Positions 42,904 to 55,500 of a stretch of 64,000 nucleotides of DNA are shown in pieces. The notes under the pieces were generated by a model. The model ran no database searches, was not told where the DNA came from, and was given only the letters and a program-made list of their open reading frames with translations. Source of the DNA: Bidens hawaiensis (lineage: Eukaryota; Streptophyta; Magnoliopsida; Asterales; Asteraceae); assembly GCA_021521415.1 (NCBI GenBank), contig JAIQDT010000229.1:2046001-2110000 (forward strand), written 5' to 3'. The translations under genes were made by a program, and so were the position numbers. Within the stretch, counting starts at the first letter, position 1, and each line of letters opens with the position of its first letter.

Positions 42904-43313
42904 TGTAGGTTCCCAGCCGGATCTACACGAGATATCGCGTTCTACGTAGGTGCGGAATCCCTACGTAAGACGTTACAAGTATAGAAAACACGATACGATA
43001 ATCAAACACACGTTGTATTTCAACCGTTAACACGTGATACAATGATCACTAATACAGACTCTCTCTGACTCGAATACACGAAAACTGAAATACTGAATGA
43101 ATTGTTATATGAAACTTAAGCCGTAACCTAAGTTTATATAATCACGACAACTTCGCCTGGCATGTTCAGGCGAAGTTGTCACTAACTTCGCTTGTCTAAC
43201 AAGTTCGCCCATATCAGCGAACTTGTTAGCAACTTCGCTTTACATACAAACACAAATCTAACTAACACGATTACAGACACTCGACACTGAACTACTGACA
43301 TCATGCACCAACA
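42904..43313 (-). repeat. 5' LTR of element B
   Basis: 410 bp, practically identical to 31013-31422, with the same TATA and paired palindromes (about 43146-43229). This is the copy that would drive gag-pol, in the minus direction. Confidence 0.92.
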
Positions 43314-43318
43314 ATGGT

Positions 43319-44690
43319 AAAGCGGATTCAGGGCTTTAATGTGTGGGCCCCACTTAACATATGAACTAATAAATTTGTCACACCCTATTTGTCCCATTAA
43401 GTATTTTGGGCATGAGTTTAAGTGGATAGCAATATCGGCAATCGTGGTTTTTGTGTTATCTGTAATTAATAAAAATAATTTGAGTATTTTATAAATGCAG
43501 TTTCTGGTTCTGATTCCATTGTACATTTTTTTTCGGGACGAAAAAGGGTAAGTGTGGGAATGTGATGTATGGGTGAAATAATGTGTGTTAAGTGAGTTAT
43601 ATCATGTTTTTTGTGTGTTTATATATCTTGGACACGATTACTTTGAGTAGTTTTACGTTTACAGGTGAGCGGAGCTTAAAGAAGCAAAATTGTAGCATTT
43701 GAGATGGAGTGCAAATGAATATTTTATTATGTGAAGTGATAGAGAATTTGAATACGATGACGTGGCCGAAAACGGGGCGTGAAGCCAAGTTATATCGAAG
43801 AAGTTATGGGCGAAACACTACGGCGGGTGACAGCCCCACCGTAGCTTACGGTGGGGACTTCCACTGTAAGGCATGGGACCATGACTGTAGGCGCATACGG
43901 TCGCCTGGATGGAAAAACGGGTTTTTGGGTTTTTGCTTACTATTTAAGTCCAGTTCAACCCTAGGATGACCATCCTTCATACCCTAACATATTGGGATGA
44001 TTTTGGAGCCTCTTTCCACCATCCTAACACCTCCAAATCACTCGAATCATCCACGCCATCTTCCGTTGAAGAATCAAGAGAGCTATAGAAGATGATTATG
44101 CAAGTCATCCGGTGGATTTTAAGTAAGCACACTATCGGCCAAGAACCGTCGGTCCAACGGTTCTTGAGTGGGCATTTTGGGGATTTTTAGAAACACAGGC
44201 TTGAAATAGAAAACACATGGTCAACATGTTAATTTGGGAATTTCCCCCCTTTGCCCTGACATTATGGGCTATAAGCCTATAAATACATGAATGCTCATCC
44301 AAACGATACACCAGTCCACCCTCGAACCTCTCCTAACCCTTACCCGCTCAAAATCCAAGAGAAAGATGGTGTTTTGTGGTTTATTCATCTTGAAGCATGG
44401 ATTTAAAGCTATGTTCTTCATCCAAGTGGTTAGTCTTGAGTGAAATTTCTGTCCACAAGTCCCAAGGGTGTTGAGATAGCCATGTCAAGATTTAAATTAG
44501 TTATTTGCTTTTCTTGAGGCAAGGTTGTTATGATTTTATGTTAATTTGATAAATAACTACGTGTTCAACTATGATTTATGATTGTTATAATCTTATGTAT
44601 TGAGTAATTACTATAACTAAAAATATTGGCTTTGTGTATTCTGGTGTTTTATGAAATCTCAATTATTTATTATCTTTTCATTTCATTAAC
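43319..44690. repeat. Remnant of a gypsy-type 3' end and LTR
   Basis: 43330-43562 matches the 3' internal end of element E ('caatatcggcaatcg', 'gattccattg', 'gacgaaaaagggtaagtgtggg'). An LTR-like start, TGATGTATGGG, follows at about 43565. A TATA-like 'cctataaatacatg' at about 44276 may be its promoter. No gene. Element B inserted just left of it. The right edge meets the host duplication at about 44700. Confidence 0.5.
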
Positions 44691-44699
44691 CATATTTTA

Positions 44700-45897
44700 T
44701 TAATAAGTGAAACTTCATTTATCTGTCGACGTATCAAATATGAATGTGTTTGGATTAAATAAAAAAAGTTACAACTCTATAAACATTGTGATAAATAAAT
44801 AAAATATTTTTATTCCTAAATCACAAGCCTTAGAGCACATTAACTCTAGCTCTAACATGGCCTTGAGACACCTAAAACTGCTCTGTGATGCCCAAATGTG
44901 CCATCAGAAGCCAAACATGAGTCAAAAACTCGCCCCCTTTGCGAAGCTGCTGCTCGTGGTGAAACCCTCTGCAGTGAGTAGCAGCATAAGCAAGAATCTC
45001 AATCCATACTTGACTCATTACCTTCCACATGCGTCCGGTTTCCATGTTTTTCAAAGTTAACGCGAGCCAGCAACCATCAAAAAGCGCAGATTTGCATCGA
45101 TCTCCCTTCACTTTACTAGGCAAAACCTCAAGAGAATCAACTTCTAGAAGCTTCTTACAGGCTTCAACCTTTTATGTAATGGGTCCTTTTTCTTTGAAGA
45201 AACGCATCGCTTTAGCACAAGTGTCACGATACCGGATCATACCAATACCGATTGGCAGCATTACAAGGTAAGACACGAGAAGATATAACAGATAATCAGA
45301 TATATGCTTACTTTCCTTACGGTGGATATTTGCATCAACTTCATCTTCAAGGCCAAGATCTGAGTAATAGCAAAGAGACGTAGCAATGTGCTATATAAGA
45401 ATGCTCTGATCGAATTCGACTTCAGTAATACTCCATAGAAGAGCGTTGCAATCTTTCTCTCTTAGAGAAAAACTACCCTTATGTGTACATAACACTTTGG
45501 GATCAGAGTTAACTACCATCAGTTCACGAAATTGCGTATAAATTAAATCTTTTAGCTTGTCTGTAACTTTGCTATAAGTCTTGTAACGGTGCTGTGTGCG
45601 AATGTTATCTATCCCAATACATTTCTGAATTTGAATAAACATAGCAGGCTTCTCTTCAAGAGCGACGCTTAGGAGGTTAAACTGTGCGACGGAACCAGAC
45701 CATCTTCGCTTTGTCGGATTTTTCAAGAATGGGAATATGAGGACATTCCGAGTGATGTTTCGTTGGCTCAACCAATGATCGGTCCAGTCTGAGCGAAGCA
45801 TGGTAATAAGAGAAATTATGTCCAGTAAAATGGCTACACAAATTAATAGGCAAGTAATGACAATGTCAAGGAAGTGGTAATTGCTCATATTACACTG
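44700..45897. repeat. Duplicated host segment, copy 2, left part
   Basis: Matches 598-1796 of copy 1. Ends at the target duplication CACTG (45893-45897) of element C and continues at 60487. Confidence 0.85.
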
Positions 45898-46283
45898 TGT
45901 AGGTCCCGACGCAGGTGGATCTAACAACGTTCTTGGATAAACCTTAACTTAGTGCTAGCGGAAATCAAACTAAGCAACCTAAGAGGTCTCGGATCTTGAG
46001 TTTATGTTCTAGTATAGAGAGAAAAAAGGAGAGAGAGAACTAGTGAGAGAGAGTAAGTATGTGAATGTTTGAGAATTTTGGCAAAAGGTTACTTTCTCAT
46101 GGCATGCTCCCTATTTATAGAGGAGCATGCATGAGAAATGGTTTTATTTCCAAATGCCCAATGGGCTTCATTACATTTCCCTTGGGCCATTTCCCTTGTG
46201 CTTCATACATACAAAAAATAAGCATCTAAAGCTCAAATACATACATTCAATACAAAAGACTTAATACAAAAAGAGGCCTAATA
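45898..46283 (-). repeat. 3' LTR of element C
   Basis: 386 bp. The TATA box (plus ctatttatag, 46111-46120) sits in the loop of a perfect 9-bp inverted repeat (GCATGCTCC 46102-46110, GGAGCATGC 46122-46130), which is also kept in the other LTR. Confidence 0.9.
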
Positions 46284-46298
46284 ATATCCCTCTAGTCT

Positions 46299-49200
46299 TT
46301 AGTATTGAAAACTGTCGGTGTCGTAGACGAGGCATTCGTCCTCGGTTAGTGGAAGTTCAACAAGTCTGCGGACGAATTTGTTGAAGGCTTCAACTATCCG
46401 GTCTGTGTTTTGACAACCCAAATCCTTGTCGGTTCCCAGCGGTGAGTTGTAGAGATTTTTGACATCTTCTATATGTAGTCCCATTAGCTCGTGCTCGTCA
46501 AACACTCGTATCTCGTTCATGTTACGGCAGTGGATTACGGCCTCACCGGTCTTGTTGTCAAATTCCCAACCAATAAAGTCTCGGGGAGTATTGGGAAGGA
46601 AGGGCTCGCCATGATATATTTTGTGATAGTCTTTTGGCGCCCAGTACCTCCACATGGTACGTGGCTCTCCGGTGGTCAGATCAATCTCCCGTGGGTTCTT
46701 GAACTAGAGACCCTTATTAACTTCAAAGTACTTGAATCCGTCGTTAGCTTGGTGGTACAAGAATCGCATAACCCAACCTTTAAGATTCTCATCAAACGAC
46801 CCTCGTCCAAGCGCCTTTTGAAGATATCGAAGATCAAGCTCTGGTAGTGACTTTAGCTCGTGATGATCGAGGTAGATTAAATCACCGCTGTATCTCCGCA
46901 TCACCCAACAGCTATTCTTCTGATTGTACTTTTCATAGACTATCAGTGAATCATCGTTGTAATGATAGTTGAATATGGGGGCATGAACAGGAATTGACAC
47001 AATACGCGTATTTCTTTTCTTGGGTGTTGCTTGTGTCAAGTCAGCGAATCATCGTGATAAGGATAGTCTGAGACGGGATTTGTTGCAGGAGCCTCTGAAG
47101 CTTGAGACTGTGATGAAGGAGTATCAGGATTAGGCGAGTAGTTGAGATAGTCGTCTTCTACTCCCTCCTCTGTGTTTTGAGTAATTACTTGCTCCAGGCC
47201 CGTTCCTGCATCAATAAAAGCTTTTAAAATACCTGCAAAGTTATCTTCAGGGAATATTTCTTTGTACATGTCACTGATTTGTGTGTCGTGCTCCCTGACT
47301 TTTCCGGCAGAGTCGTGAGCAGCAGGGTCTTCATAATGATGTTGAGTGGGTGGAGGTGATTGAGTGTTAACTCCACCTCCACCTCCTACTGCCCGGCCCC
47401 TCCGTCTCCTCCATTTCCACCATCACCATCATCATTGTCATCAAAACTGTCATGCACATTGTCGTCTTCTTCATTTTCACCATCATCCTCATCATCATCA
47501 GTCTTCTCACCTTCATCACCTTTATCATCACCAGCTTGGCCGCCCTGTTGTACCACATGACCAACAGTCGCCTCGCCTCCGGATTCCATACCCTGAACTC
47601 CTCACAAGACCCCACTTGGTCTTGCGGGTTGGTTGCTCACCACCTATCTGAGAAGTCTCTCCTGACCTTCTCCAACTCCTGAAAACGGCATCAAGCCTGT
47701 TTTCTAACTCTGAGGCGGCTTGATGTTTTTTGAAGAACTCCTCATTTAGCTTTGACTGGCATTCAGTTATACTTTGTTGCTCAGCCAGTTTGACTTGAAG
47801 AGCTTCGATCTCTGTTCTGAGCCTTGAGTTTTCAGCAATAAGGGCATCAGATGAAGTAGTTTGACTTTCAAGTGCAGAGACCCTGGAGTTGGTTGCTTCT
47901 TTCTCAACATCCCATTTTGTTGCAGCATCTTCAATCTTCTTAAACAAGTTAGCCTCGAGTACAGTGGCAGAGGGTAGGTTCCTTTCAAGTGTAGCCACTC
48001 GGTCAATAAGCCTTGAATGATCTGCCCTCAAATTTGCGTTTTCTGAGGCTTCGTGGTTCATTAGCACTTGCAGATTCTGGATTCGGGCGTGGAAAGTGTT
48101 GATCAGCAGTCTTTGGTTTTCAGCAAGTGCATCGCTTATCTCCTTCTGCTCTTCCAACATTTATACCCTTTCCTTTAATGCTACCTTCTCATTCTCATCC
48201 TCAATTTCTTTCTTTTTCATCTCTTTGATAAATTTGAGAAGCCCAATTTCTCGTTCCGCCCTTTTAGTGTTGGATTCCTCCAGTGCGACGATCCTATCAA
48301 GGATAGGATCGGCGTATACTGGAGGGGTCGAAGACTTCCTTCTAGTAATGGGTTTCGGTGAGATGATTGTGGAAGGTGGGGTGGTGGACAGGATGGGTGG
48401 TGAAGTGGTCTGGGTAGGCAGTGTAATGGATTGGATGGGTATAATAAGGGTGTGCAGGTGGGTGGTGTTGGCTGTTTTTTTGGTGGTGAGGTGATAATGG
48501 TTTGGCTCCATAGGCTTGTTGATTGGATGGGTGAATTGAAGATGGAAGATGTGAATATTGAAGTGAAAGTAGGTTCAGTGGTATTTTGTGTGGGTGGTGG
48601 TGTGGATACTAATGGTGTGATTTGGGTTGGTTGTTCTGGTGGAGTTGTATGTTGTGGCTGTGATGGTGGTGGTGAGGTTTGAGGTTGGTCTTGAGGTGGT
48701 GAGGGTGGAATTTGAGGTAGGAAGGTGGATATGGGTTGGTCCATTTGTAGGGATTCTGGTGACGAGTCGGGTGAGTCATGTAGCATGGTTTTGGCTTTCT
48801 AGGCCTTGGATTTGGTTCGGGTTTTGGGTTTCCTATAGGAGGGTATCTTGATTTTTGCTACATCTAAGTCCTTAATGGCTTTGGCTAAGGCCTCTTTGGT
48901 AACTACAGGTTGGTCAGAGGGTTCAGAGGGTTTACCTGTGGAGGGAAGCTTGACAATGAGCTTGGGAGGCTTCTGGGAGTCCCCAAGCTTCCTCAAGCAC
49001 TTCAAGGGAGGTTGGTCTTTTTCTTCCTCCTCTTCTTCAAACATCTTTTCTTTGCCTAAAGCGCTACCAATAGAAGGCTTGTCAGTAGCCTTCCTCTTCA
49101 AGTCATGCTTGGCCTTGGTTCTCCCCTCAGCAGGTTCAACAGACGAATCAGCTTGATCACCTTCAACCTCAGGCTCATTCTCAGGAATCTCTCCACTTTC

Positions 49201-49850
49201 CACAGACGCCTCATCCCCGGCAGGCTCTGTTTCTTCAACCAACCCGAACTTAGAACCCGGTCTTGGTCCAACATACTGGTGCCCTTTCCCTTTGGTACTC
49301 AACAACACACCAAAGATGGACAGCTTGATCTCGTTGACATGATATGGCTCGGGAAGCGACTTCTTGTCCTTAGCTTTCTTTGGCCCCGGTCTTAGAACAT
49401 CTGGAATCCAATCATCTAGAAGCATCTGTACAAATCTCGGGTACATGAGCCAGGTGGAGTCTATGTGGAAGAGAAATCTCCAATAGGGTGGAAGGTGTTT
49501 CTTTTCTAGACTCTTCCATTCCGTGTCATACCCCATAATCGTCACAAAATCTTCCAACTTAGCCCTGTCACTTTTCTCATAAGTATAGGTCGGTTCGTCT
49601 TTTATCTTTAGGGCTCGTCTGATATCCCCTTGAGTTATTCTCAACTCTTTCCCTGCAACTTTGGTAGTGAAAGATAAAGCATCATCAGCAACCTTTGCAA
49701 AGGCCCAGAAGTCCACTTGGAATAAATAGCTGGGTTGGCAGTGATAGCATGTGCAAGGGATGATTGCTTAAGCCCCTTGACCATGGACGTGAATACTTTG
49801 TCTGCTTTGTCCTTTGGCATCTCGAGAGCACAATATAGATTATGACCCTG
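46299..49850 (-). pseudogene. Broken ORF3 of element C, homologous to ORF3 of B
   Basis: Read on minus. After an acceptor-like 'tgatttcag' near 49850 comes GHNLYCALEMPKDKAD...HAITANP, then (frameshift near 49725) VDFWAFAKVADDALS, GDIRRALKI and YPRFVQMLLDDW. This parallels GHNMYITLD, HAITTTLP, EDFWQTVEYD, EQIRAALRF and YPRFLQMIL in B. A charged, low-complexity linker follows (49250-48800), then Pro/Thr-rich frames, a coiled coil (48160-47700), an acidic stretch and C-terminal blocks WVMRRYSGDLIYLDHHELKSLP (about 46900) and WEFDNKTGEAVIHCRN (about 46560), matching FVIKRYDG and WWYVDCETAEAV in B. Many stops and frameshifts. The start region probably lies beyond an intron. Confidence 0.75.
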
Positions 49851-50181
49851 AAATCAATACCATAAGATCATGAGAATCATCATTGAGTAAAGTTAAACAA
49901 TATAAAATAATATATGATATACATAAAACACTTTGATATATACACAATAGTTAACTTAATTAATTGTCAAGTATTTTATTAATTATGTACATTTTAGTTT
50001 TAATAAGTTGTTAAGTTAATTTTAGTATATAGATAAGTCACTAAGTTCAGTATATACTGTCTATATATGTCCATATCAGTCCAAAGTCCAAACAGTCCAG
50101 TAGTCCATAAACAGTCCAGTAGCATCAGTCACTAACTTCTGAAAAAATTTCTAAGTATGAAAATTTTGCATGAGGTCCAGT

Positions 50182-50371
50182 TTCGCTTCGCATGGGTATG
50201 TGAAGCGAAACAGAAAACCCTTTCGCTTCGTATGGACATGCGAAGTGAAACAGAAATCATTTTCGCTTTGCATGGGTACGCGAAGCGAAACAGAAAAACC
50301 CTTTCGCTTCGCATGGGCATGTGAAGCGAAACAAAAAACCCTTTCGCTTTGCATGGATATGCGAAGCGAAA
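50182..50371 (-). repeat. Five 40-base hairpin units in element C, upstream of ORF3
   Basis: Hairpins TTTCGCTTYGCAT-loop-ATGYGAAGCGAAA start at 50182, 50221, 50261, 50302 and 50342 (intervals 39, 40, 41, 40). The stem is kept with only scattered changes; the bases between units vary more. Same relative place as the GCGAAGTT cluster upstream of ORF3 in B. Confidence 0.92.
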
Positions 50372-52501
50372 AACTCTTTCATGCGAAAAAAGATACTTAA
50401 ACCATTTTTGCTCCTTTTTCATATCACCATGGTCGCCTAGACCCGAATTGAGTTTCTCGAGACTTTGGGTTGAAAACCCCTTGATTTACATGGTCAATTG
50501 GACCCCAGAACATATGAACTAACCTAGGTCTACAAACCTTTCAACAAACAAATCTAAAATTAACAAATAGTGATGATAAACAAGATCTTAAAGTAATAAA
50601 AACATATTTTAAGCAAGATAGCAACATAAATTGTGAAGATCTATCTTAGATCTAGCCGACGGTTCATAAGAACCGCCGTCTCGGTCCACGAGAATCCAGA
50701 AACAAAGAAGAAGGGATGATCCATGGTGTTTATGAAGTTATACCGAGGGAGTTGGATCTGGATTCAACATCATGTATGATTATGAAGCTGGATCGTTGAA
50801 TCTTTTTTGAAAAGAAATAGGGTTTGAGAGTTGAAAGATGTGAGAGAAGAGAGAGAGTGGATGAAAAGCTTTTGGTGAATAGTGAAAGTGATTTTTGGTG
50901 ACCCGCACATATAGGGTCAGCCTATCTCGCGATAAGGTCAAAACATCGCGAGTATTCACCTAAAAATACACTCTCGGTCCTCAGTCTTTAAAAATATTTG
51001 CACATTCAAACCCGAAAAACATTTACCCACCGAATCCAAACACTTGTTTATTTATTTGATTTTTCTTTTGTCGGTCCGTGACGGTTAACGTTTGCAAAAT
51101 CGATCTCTTTGTCAAAACAAAAACATACAATAAAATAAATAAAGATAAAAATAAAATAACAATAAAATGAAATAAAAATAAAATTAAAATAAAACTTAAA
51201 ATATTAAACTATACAAATACTTAATATTTTAGAAAACAAAAACAAAATAAGAGAAAATTTAAAATATCTTTTAAATTAAAATTAATATTGAATTAATTTA
51301 CATAGAACTTTTCTTTGATTAATTTACAAAAAACGATCACGACATGGAATCATATTGGTCTGCAAAGCCCTAGATCGCGTTTCCATTTTGATATTATTTT
51401 GTCACAAGTTCATCATCAATTATAGATATTGTCCAGTTGTTTAACTTGACAAGTGTTTTGATGTTAACGTGATACATTGGAGGTTCAATTAGGCACAATA
51501 CTTCTGTGGACCCCACTTAATCAGACATGTTACTGATTCCATCATATCTCGGGCCTACTTTGTGTTAACATATCACCTTAACTTGATTTAAACCTTTCTT
51601 AGTTGATCACAGTACTCTTATCAACGTACTTGACACTTTGTACATTATACACTCGATATTTTGTGCTTTGCACACTTGACTCGATCTAGAAAAATTAAAA
51701 TAAAGCAGAAGATTCAGGGCCTTAACAATCAGATCTTGTATGACTACAAACAGAGAAAGTCCAAGGCTTGAATCAAAATAAATGAAGAAATAAAGCAGAA
51801 GTTGAAATCCTAAGATTGACTCTTTTTCTTGATTTTTATTTTTCTTTTCTGTTTTTCTTTTTCTTTTCTTTTCTTGACTCAATGAAAATTAAAAATTGAC
51901 ACTTATTTCATAAGACAACTGTGATCAGGTAAAGAGAGGCTTGGGTATGACATGTATATTTACATTTCTGCCTTCATGAATATGACTTCACGGAATCATG
52001 CAACCGCTTCATAAATGTATAGCAACTAGCATCGGCAATAGTTTAAGTTTATATCACCCAACACTTACTTGTTTGTCAAGCCTATCTACACATTGATGAA
52101 TGACCTTGTAGCCTTTTGATCTACTCTTTTAATGCGCTAGGATCATTACAAACCAATGTACTATCATTTTCCATATGGTCGGATCAAATTCTTAATTGAA
52201 ATTTTTTTTTTAAATATCCGATATCTGACTCCCTCTATGAAGGAGCTCCCTCTATGCGGGATAATACTTTTTGAATTTTCTGAAATTTTCTTTTTAAGGA
52301 GTAAAGATGAAATTAATATTATATGTAAAATAAAATCTTTTTGTTAAGTCAAGTGACTCGATTTTGGTTTTTCTTAAAGTAAATTTTAAAATCTTTTTGG
52401 TGAGTTAAAGCTAACTCATTTTCTCCCTCTAAAATTGTGACATATTTTTTTAAAAAAATATTTACAATTTTAAAACAAAGTTAAAATTTACTCAAAAGAG
52501 A
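50372..52501 (-). other. Spacer of element C with a possible ORF3 promoter
   Basis: No gene. In element sense an 8-bp inverted repeat, CTCGCGAT/ATCGCGAG (50926-50933, 50945-50952), precedes a TATA-like CCCTATATGTG (50907-50916). This is the same order and a similar box to the putative internal promoter in B (CCCTATATAAAG). The rest is AT-rich, especially 51120-51350. Confidence 0.4.
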
Positions 52502-55500
52502 TCATGCCCAATGACTCAACGAGAAAAACAAAACGGGCACAACTAAAAGCTTTTGTAAAGAGATCTGCAAAGTTATAGTCAGAATGGACCCTTTAATGTT
52601 GACAAGCTTACGATCGAAACAATCGCGAATGAAATGCATTCGGATGTCAATGTGCTTAGTCTTTGAGTGTTGGACCAGGTTTTTAACAATTGCAATGGCC
52701 GCCTTATTATCACATTTGATCGTGGTTCCATAGTAATTCAATCCATAATCCAGCAACTGATGCCGGATCCATATCACTTGCGAGCAGCAGCTGGATGTGG
52801 CAATGTACTCGGCTTCGGCTGTGGAGGTGGACACGGTGACTTGCTTCTTGCACTGCCATGAAATAAGTCTGTCTCCCAGGAATTGACATCCACCCGATGT
52901 TGACTTCCGGTCTAAGTTGCATTCCGCATAATCACTGTCTGTAAAAGCATGAAGATCCAAGGGAGACTCTTTTGGATACCAAAGACCCAACCGTGGTCTA
53001 CCCTTCAAGTATCGGAAGATACGCTTGACAGCTGTCATGTGGGATTCTCTCGGATCTGACTGATATCTGGCACACTGACAAACGGGGAACATAATGTTCG
53101 ATCTGCTTGTCGTGAGATACATCAGTGAGCCAATCATTGACCTATACAGGTGTTGATCAACTCGCTTTCCTGATGGATTAGGAGCTAGAACAGGTCGTGT
53201 AGCGATTGGAGTCATGAAAGTAGTTGAGCCTTTAAACCCAAACTTTTGAACAATGTCGTGAACGTACTTCTCTTGATGAATTAAAGTACCGTCCGTCTTT
53301 TGTTCAACTTGAAGACCTAGGAAGAAAGTCATTTTTCCCAATGAACTCATTCAAATCGCTGTTGCATGACCTTAGAAAACTCCTTACACAGATCCTCATT
53401 CGTGGACCCGAAGATAATGTCATCAACATACACTTGGACGAGAATCAAATCATCCTTAACCTTCTTGACAAAGAGAGTTTGATCGACAATTCCTCTTATG
53501 TATCCATTCTTCACCAAATGATCAGCCAGTGTGGCATACCATGCACGAGGTGCTTGGTGAAGACCATAAAGTGCTTTGTCAAGACGATAAACATGATCAA
53601 GATGAGTTGGATCTTCAAAACCTAGAGGTTGGCTGACGTAGATCTCTTCTTTGACCTTTCCATACAAGAAAGCAGTCTTAACATCCATCTTATACACTTT
53701 GAAGTTCATGTACGAGGCGTATGCCACAAAGATGCGAATTGCTTCTAATCTGGCTACCGGTGCATAGACTTCATCATAATTAAGACCTTCACGTTGCCAA
53801 AAGCCTTGCACTACAAGCTGGGCTTTTTTTCTAATGATCATCCCCATGTCATCTTTCTTATTTCGGAACACCCATTTGGTTCCTATCGGCTTCTTATGTT
53901 CTGGTTTCTTTACTAGCCTCCAAACATTCAACTTCTTGAACTGCAACAGCTCTTCTTGCATTGCTTCAACCCAGGAATTCTCCTTCAGCGCGATTTTGTA
54001 ATCCTTGGGTTCAACCTGCGAAATAAAACAAGCAAAAAGACATCTGTTAATGTTCCCAGAGGTGCTTCGTGTCTGAATGCCAGAGGACGGATCTCCAATT
54101 ATGTTCTCGGTCGGATGTCGATGATGGATTGGTAGTTGTGGAATTTATTCGACGTGCTCGACCGGTGTTGCTTGCAGCTCAATGGTTAAGCTCTCTATGG
54201 GGTGAAAGACAGTTGACACATTCACAAGAGCATGTGGTTGAGGATCAATGGCATCATCTTGTTGATCAACCAGATGTTCTTGAGCAATGGGTCCCTTTCA
54301 TAAGTTCTCATAAAACGGTACAACAATGGTGGGAACCGATGTTGAGTTGGTGTTGTCAGAAGTTTCATTGTTCCCTTGTTCAACTTGAGCTGCCTCTGTG
54401 ATCACTTCCTCAGCATTAACTTGGTTTTCTTCTTCAGAGGGAGGTGTGGGAACCAATTCCACCACACTAGGTTTGGCTGGAGGAACTTCAACTTGGTCAG
54501 TCTGGACATTTTCCACATTATCAGCCGATATGTACGAATCAGAATATGAATCTGTGGTGTCTTCAATAGTAGGCATTTCAGTAGTGTATGCGGCAAGCTG
54601 TACTTCAATTTCCGGGGCTGGTTGATTAGCCACGGGTGGAACATTAAGTACGGGAGCAGGAACATCTACTTGAAAATCTTCCGGACTTCTCATCACAGCA
54701 CGCATCAAGATTTCTTGCTCATTATCAAGTTGAACAGGAGCAGGAACAACAATGGAAACCGGTGGTACAACTGGTGTCATGTACATTCCCTGAAACTACT
54801 TAAACAAACCTTCATAATCAAACATCCAATCCGGACCGTTGTGTGCGTCCGTAGGATTTAACTCTTGCCATTTTATGTTAAACAATTCCAGTATGACTCT
54901 AGTTTTCTTGTTATAAACCCGATAAGCACTTTTGTCAGCTGAATAGCCCACAAAATAGCACTCATCGGTCTTTTCTGCAAACTTGGAAGTTGTACCAGCA
55001 TTTTTGTTTGGAGCATAGTGCAGGGGCATCCAAACGTTCTAAAAAATTTAACCCTCGGCTTTCTGCCATAGAAGACTTCGTAAGGAGTCTTATTTTGTCT
55101 CTTATTCAATAGCACACGGTTCTAGGTAAAGCAAGCAGTGTTAATAGCTTCACCCCAAAAGATCAAAGGGAGTTTGGAATATGACAGCATTGTTCTTGCT
55201 GCTTCCACTAGAATACGATTTCGTCGTTCAGCCACCCCATTTTGTTCGGGAGTGTAGGGTGCACTGAATTAACGCAGGATTCTTTTGTTGCAACAGAATT
55301 CATTGATTACTCTGTTGCAGAATTCTGTCCCATTGTCACTTCTTATACACTTCACCCTTTTGTTAGTCTGATTCTCCACCAAGACTATGAACTGTAGCAG
55401 AAACTGAGATGTCTCATCTTTGTACCCTAATAAAAATGTCCAACTGAAACGCAAAAAATCATCAGTAATAACCAGAAAATAGGCCTTTCAACCTATTGCC

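Larger units (their letters stand above)
31013..43313 (-). mobile_element. Element B: young Sirevirus-like Ty1/copia retrotransposon with an intact third ORF
   Basis: 12.3 kb, with two 410-bp LTRs (31013-31422 and 42904-43313) and a perfect target duplication atggt (31008-31012, 43314-43318). Element sense is minus: LTR, initiator tRNA-Met site (42890-42901), palindrome-rich leader, gag, pol, about 1.3 kb of non-coding DNA, an internal promoter-like region, a 963-aa ORF3, polypurine tract (31423-31433), LTR. I count about 2 differences between the LTRs (31023 t/c and 31087 g/a region), so insertion is recent. The gag-pol frame nevertheless carries several breaks. Confidence 0.93.

Noticed and set aside
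47364..48851. Several plus-strand frames rich in Pro, Ser and His, opposite ORF3 of C
   Set aside because: They are complements of the acidic and Pro/Thr-rich parts of ORF3; composition alone keeps them open.
50182..50371. CRISPR-like array (regular 40-base palindromic repeats)
   Set aside because: The palindromes abut with only about 8-10 variable bases, the DNA is a plant retrotransposon and there are no cas genes. Retrotransposon cis repeats explain it.
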